Shown here: piece by piece, positions 63,333-64,000 of the stretch | Numbering within the stretch: the first letter of the stretch is position 1 | How the letters are laid out: each line of letters starts with the position of its first letter | Position numbers and translations under genes: made by a program | Assembly: GCA_031296915.1 (NCBI GenBank) | Contig: JAVDPC010000002.1 | Location: 62,001 to 126,000, forward strand | Length of the DNA stretch: 64,000 nucleotides | From: Cerasicoccus frondis | GTDB taxonomy: Bacteria > Verrucomicrobiota > Verrucomicrobiia > Opitutales > Cerasicoccaceae | Direction: 5' to 3' | The notes under the pieces: generated by a model | The model's database searches: none | Told to the model about the DNA's origin: nothing | The model's input: only the letters and a program-made list of their open reading frames with translations

Positions 63333-64000
63333 ATGTCGCCATCGAATACAAAAGACCCGCTCATCAAAAAGGCTAAGCCGCAATCACGCCTGCTCGGTGG
63401 CGTTCAGCCGGATGACATAAGACAACGCTATGAGACTTCCACTGGCGTAGTCCGACGAATGTTCGACCACTTGATCGAAGTCGCACGCGACCCAGAACGC
63501 ATAAGCACTCATGGAGTCCTGAGCACGGCTCAAATTTCAGCAGGCATGGTTCACCCCCTACACCGGCCAGACGAAACTTGCTATGCTTTCTTAGCACTTC
63601 TGCTTACCGGAGAATCAATATTCGCCGACCTCGGCAAAGAGCGGCTGCGCTTAGTTTTGAATGATCTTGGCGACAGAGAAATATCCAATTGCTGTCAGTT
63701 ACACACATGGTGCGATGCTTTCCCAATGGTTCGGTATGCAATCTACCTTAGCTGGCTGAACGATTTGGGCTACTTGACTGAAGAGGAGAATTCCAAGGCG
63801 CGAGACAAGCTACTCTCTTATACGCGATTTCATCCATTCGAACGATTACGCTCACGCTACCGCCCCCCCAAGTCTCCCAATAATCAAAATGGCTCGATGG
63901 GCCTGGCATGTGTGGTGACTGCCCTTCTATTCAAAGAGGGTGGCGAATTTGACCCACGCGTACGCGACATCCTCAATCTCGGCCTCAAGCACCTCATAGA
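63333..64000 (+). CDS. Right-edge gene, predicted helical protein of unknown family (partial)
   Basis: ATG 63333 opens a frame with no stop up to the window end (222 codons seen). It begins MSPSNTKDPLIKKAKPQSRLL and has predicted helices with many Leu/Arg (RMFDHLIEVARDP, CYAFLALLLTGESIF, YAIYLSWLNDLGYL, GLACVVTALLFKEGGEF). It resembles alpha/alpha-toroid proteins such as heparinase or alginate lyase helical domains in general appearance, but no family signature is visible in the part seen. No signal peptide in the first 40 residues. Located 61 bp after operator O4, so likely in the LacI regulon. Confidence 0.55.
   Translation, partial: MSPSNTKDPLIKKAKPQSRLLGGVQPDDIRQRYETSTGVVRRMFDHLIEVARDPERISTHGVLSTAQISAGMVHPLHRPDETCYAFLALLLTGESIFADLGKERLRLVLNDLGDREISNCCQLHTWCDAFPMVRYAIYLSWLNDLGYLTEEENSKARDKLLSYTRFHPFERLRSRYRPPKSPNNQNGSMGLACVVTALLFKEGGEFDPRVRDILNLGLKHLI

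Noticed and set aside
1..64000. CRISPR array, tRNA, rRNA or prophage
   Set aside because: No regularly spaced repeats, no cloverleaf sequences and no phage or transposase genes were seen.

Overview
The window looks like chromosomal DNA of a Verrucomicrobiota bacterium, probably of the Opitutae/Puniceicoccales type. This is inferred from gene content, not from a marker gene. The clues are PEP-CTERM exported proteins, a prepilin-like protein with an H-X9-DG C-terminus, tandem FAD_oxidored proteins, a sodium:solute symporter next to sugar catabolic genes, and several secreted carbohydrate-active enzymes with AraC and LacI regulators. No rRNA, tRNA, CRISPR array, transposase or prophage was seen. 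By eye, the left two thirds is GC-richer than the 42-64 kb part.

Layout. 0-3.2 kb: start of a hydantoinase/oxoprolinase gene, then a cysC-cysD-cysN sulfate activation operon on the minus strand with a terminator. 3.3-8.1 kb: a secreted trypsin-fold protein that lacks the catalytic His, a serine-palmitoyltransferase-like alpha-oxoamine synthase, and a Y-family DNA polymerase. 8.1-10.4 kb: two paralogous small secreted proteins around a DUF4126 membrane protein, with a palindromic MITE-like element against the 3' end of the second. 10.5-18.6 kb: housekeeping genes (DUF420, feoA-feoB-FeoB-associated peptide, GNAT, ffh, leuD, SRPBCC/GyrI fusion, esterase). 18.7-32.2 kb: a polysaccharide/peptide use region (PEP-CTERM protein, AraC regulator divergent from a double FAD oxidoreductase, clan-A glycosidase, Opp-type ABC importer without ATPases, multidomain GH16).

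32.3-39.1 kb is the accessory part: a 1195-residue HD plus Hsp90/GHKL-ATPase protein carrying an in-frame 33-unit hexanucleotide array, repeats, a small membrane-protein ORF interrupted by a C16 tract, and a two-gene unit of an alpha/beta hydrolase and a protein with a parvovirus-type phospholipase A2 motif. 39.2-41.8 kb: Gfo/Idh oxidoreductase and a ComM/YifB ATPase.

42-54.6 kb is the most coherent candidate for an undescribed system. An AraC regulator is divergent from a PIG-L deacetylase, a NagB-like isomerase/deaminase with altered active-site residues, a class I aldolase-like protein, a PfkB kinase, two tandem Mpv17-like membrane proteins, a second PfkB kinase, a sodium:solute symporter, a GntR/LacI-type regulator and a CBM9 lipoprotein. 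Together they could import, phosphorylate, deacetylate, deaminate and split an N-acetylated amino sugar without NagA.

54.7-64 kb: a probable LacI regulon. Four near-identical palindromes (core GCTTAACGAGTTAAC) lie before a PEP-CTERM protein/prepilin pair, between the lacI-type gene and a FAD oxidoreductase, and twice between a 1357-residue exported protein and a gene that runs off the right edge.

Six copies of a short palindrome, CTTTGC-NNN-GCAAAG, are scattered over 22.9-39.4 kb, four of them inside coding sequence.
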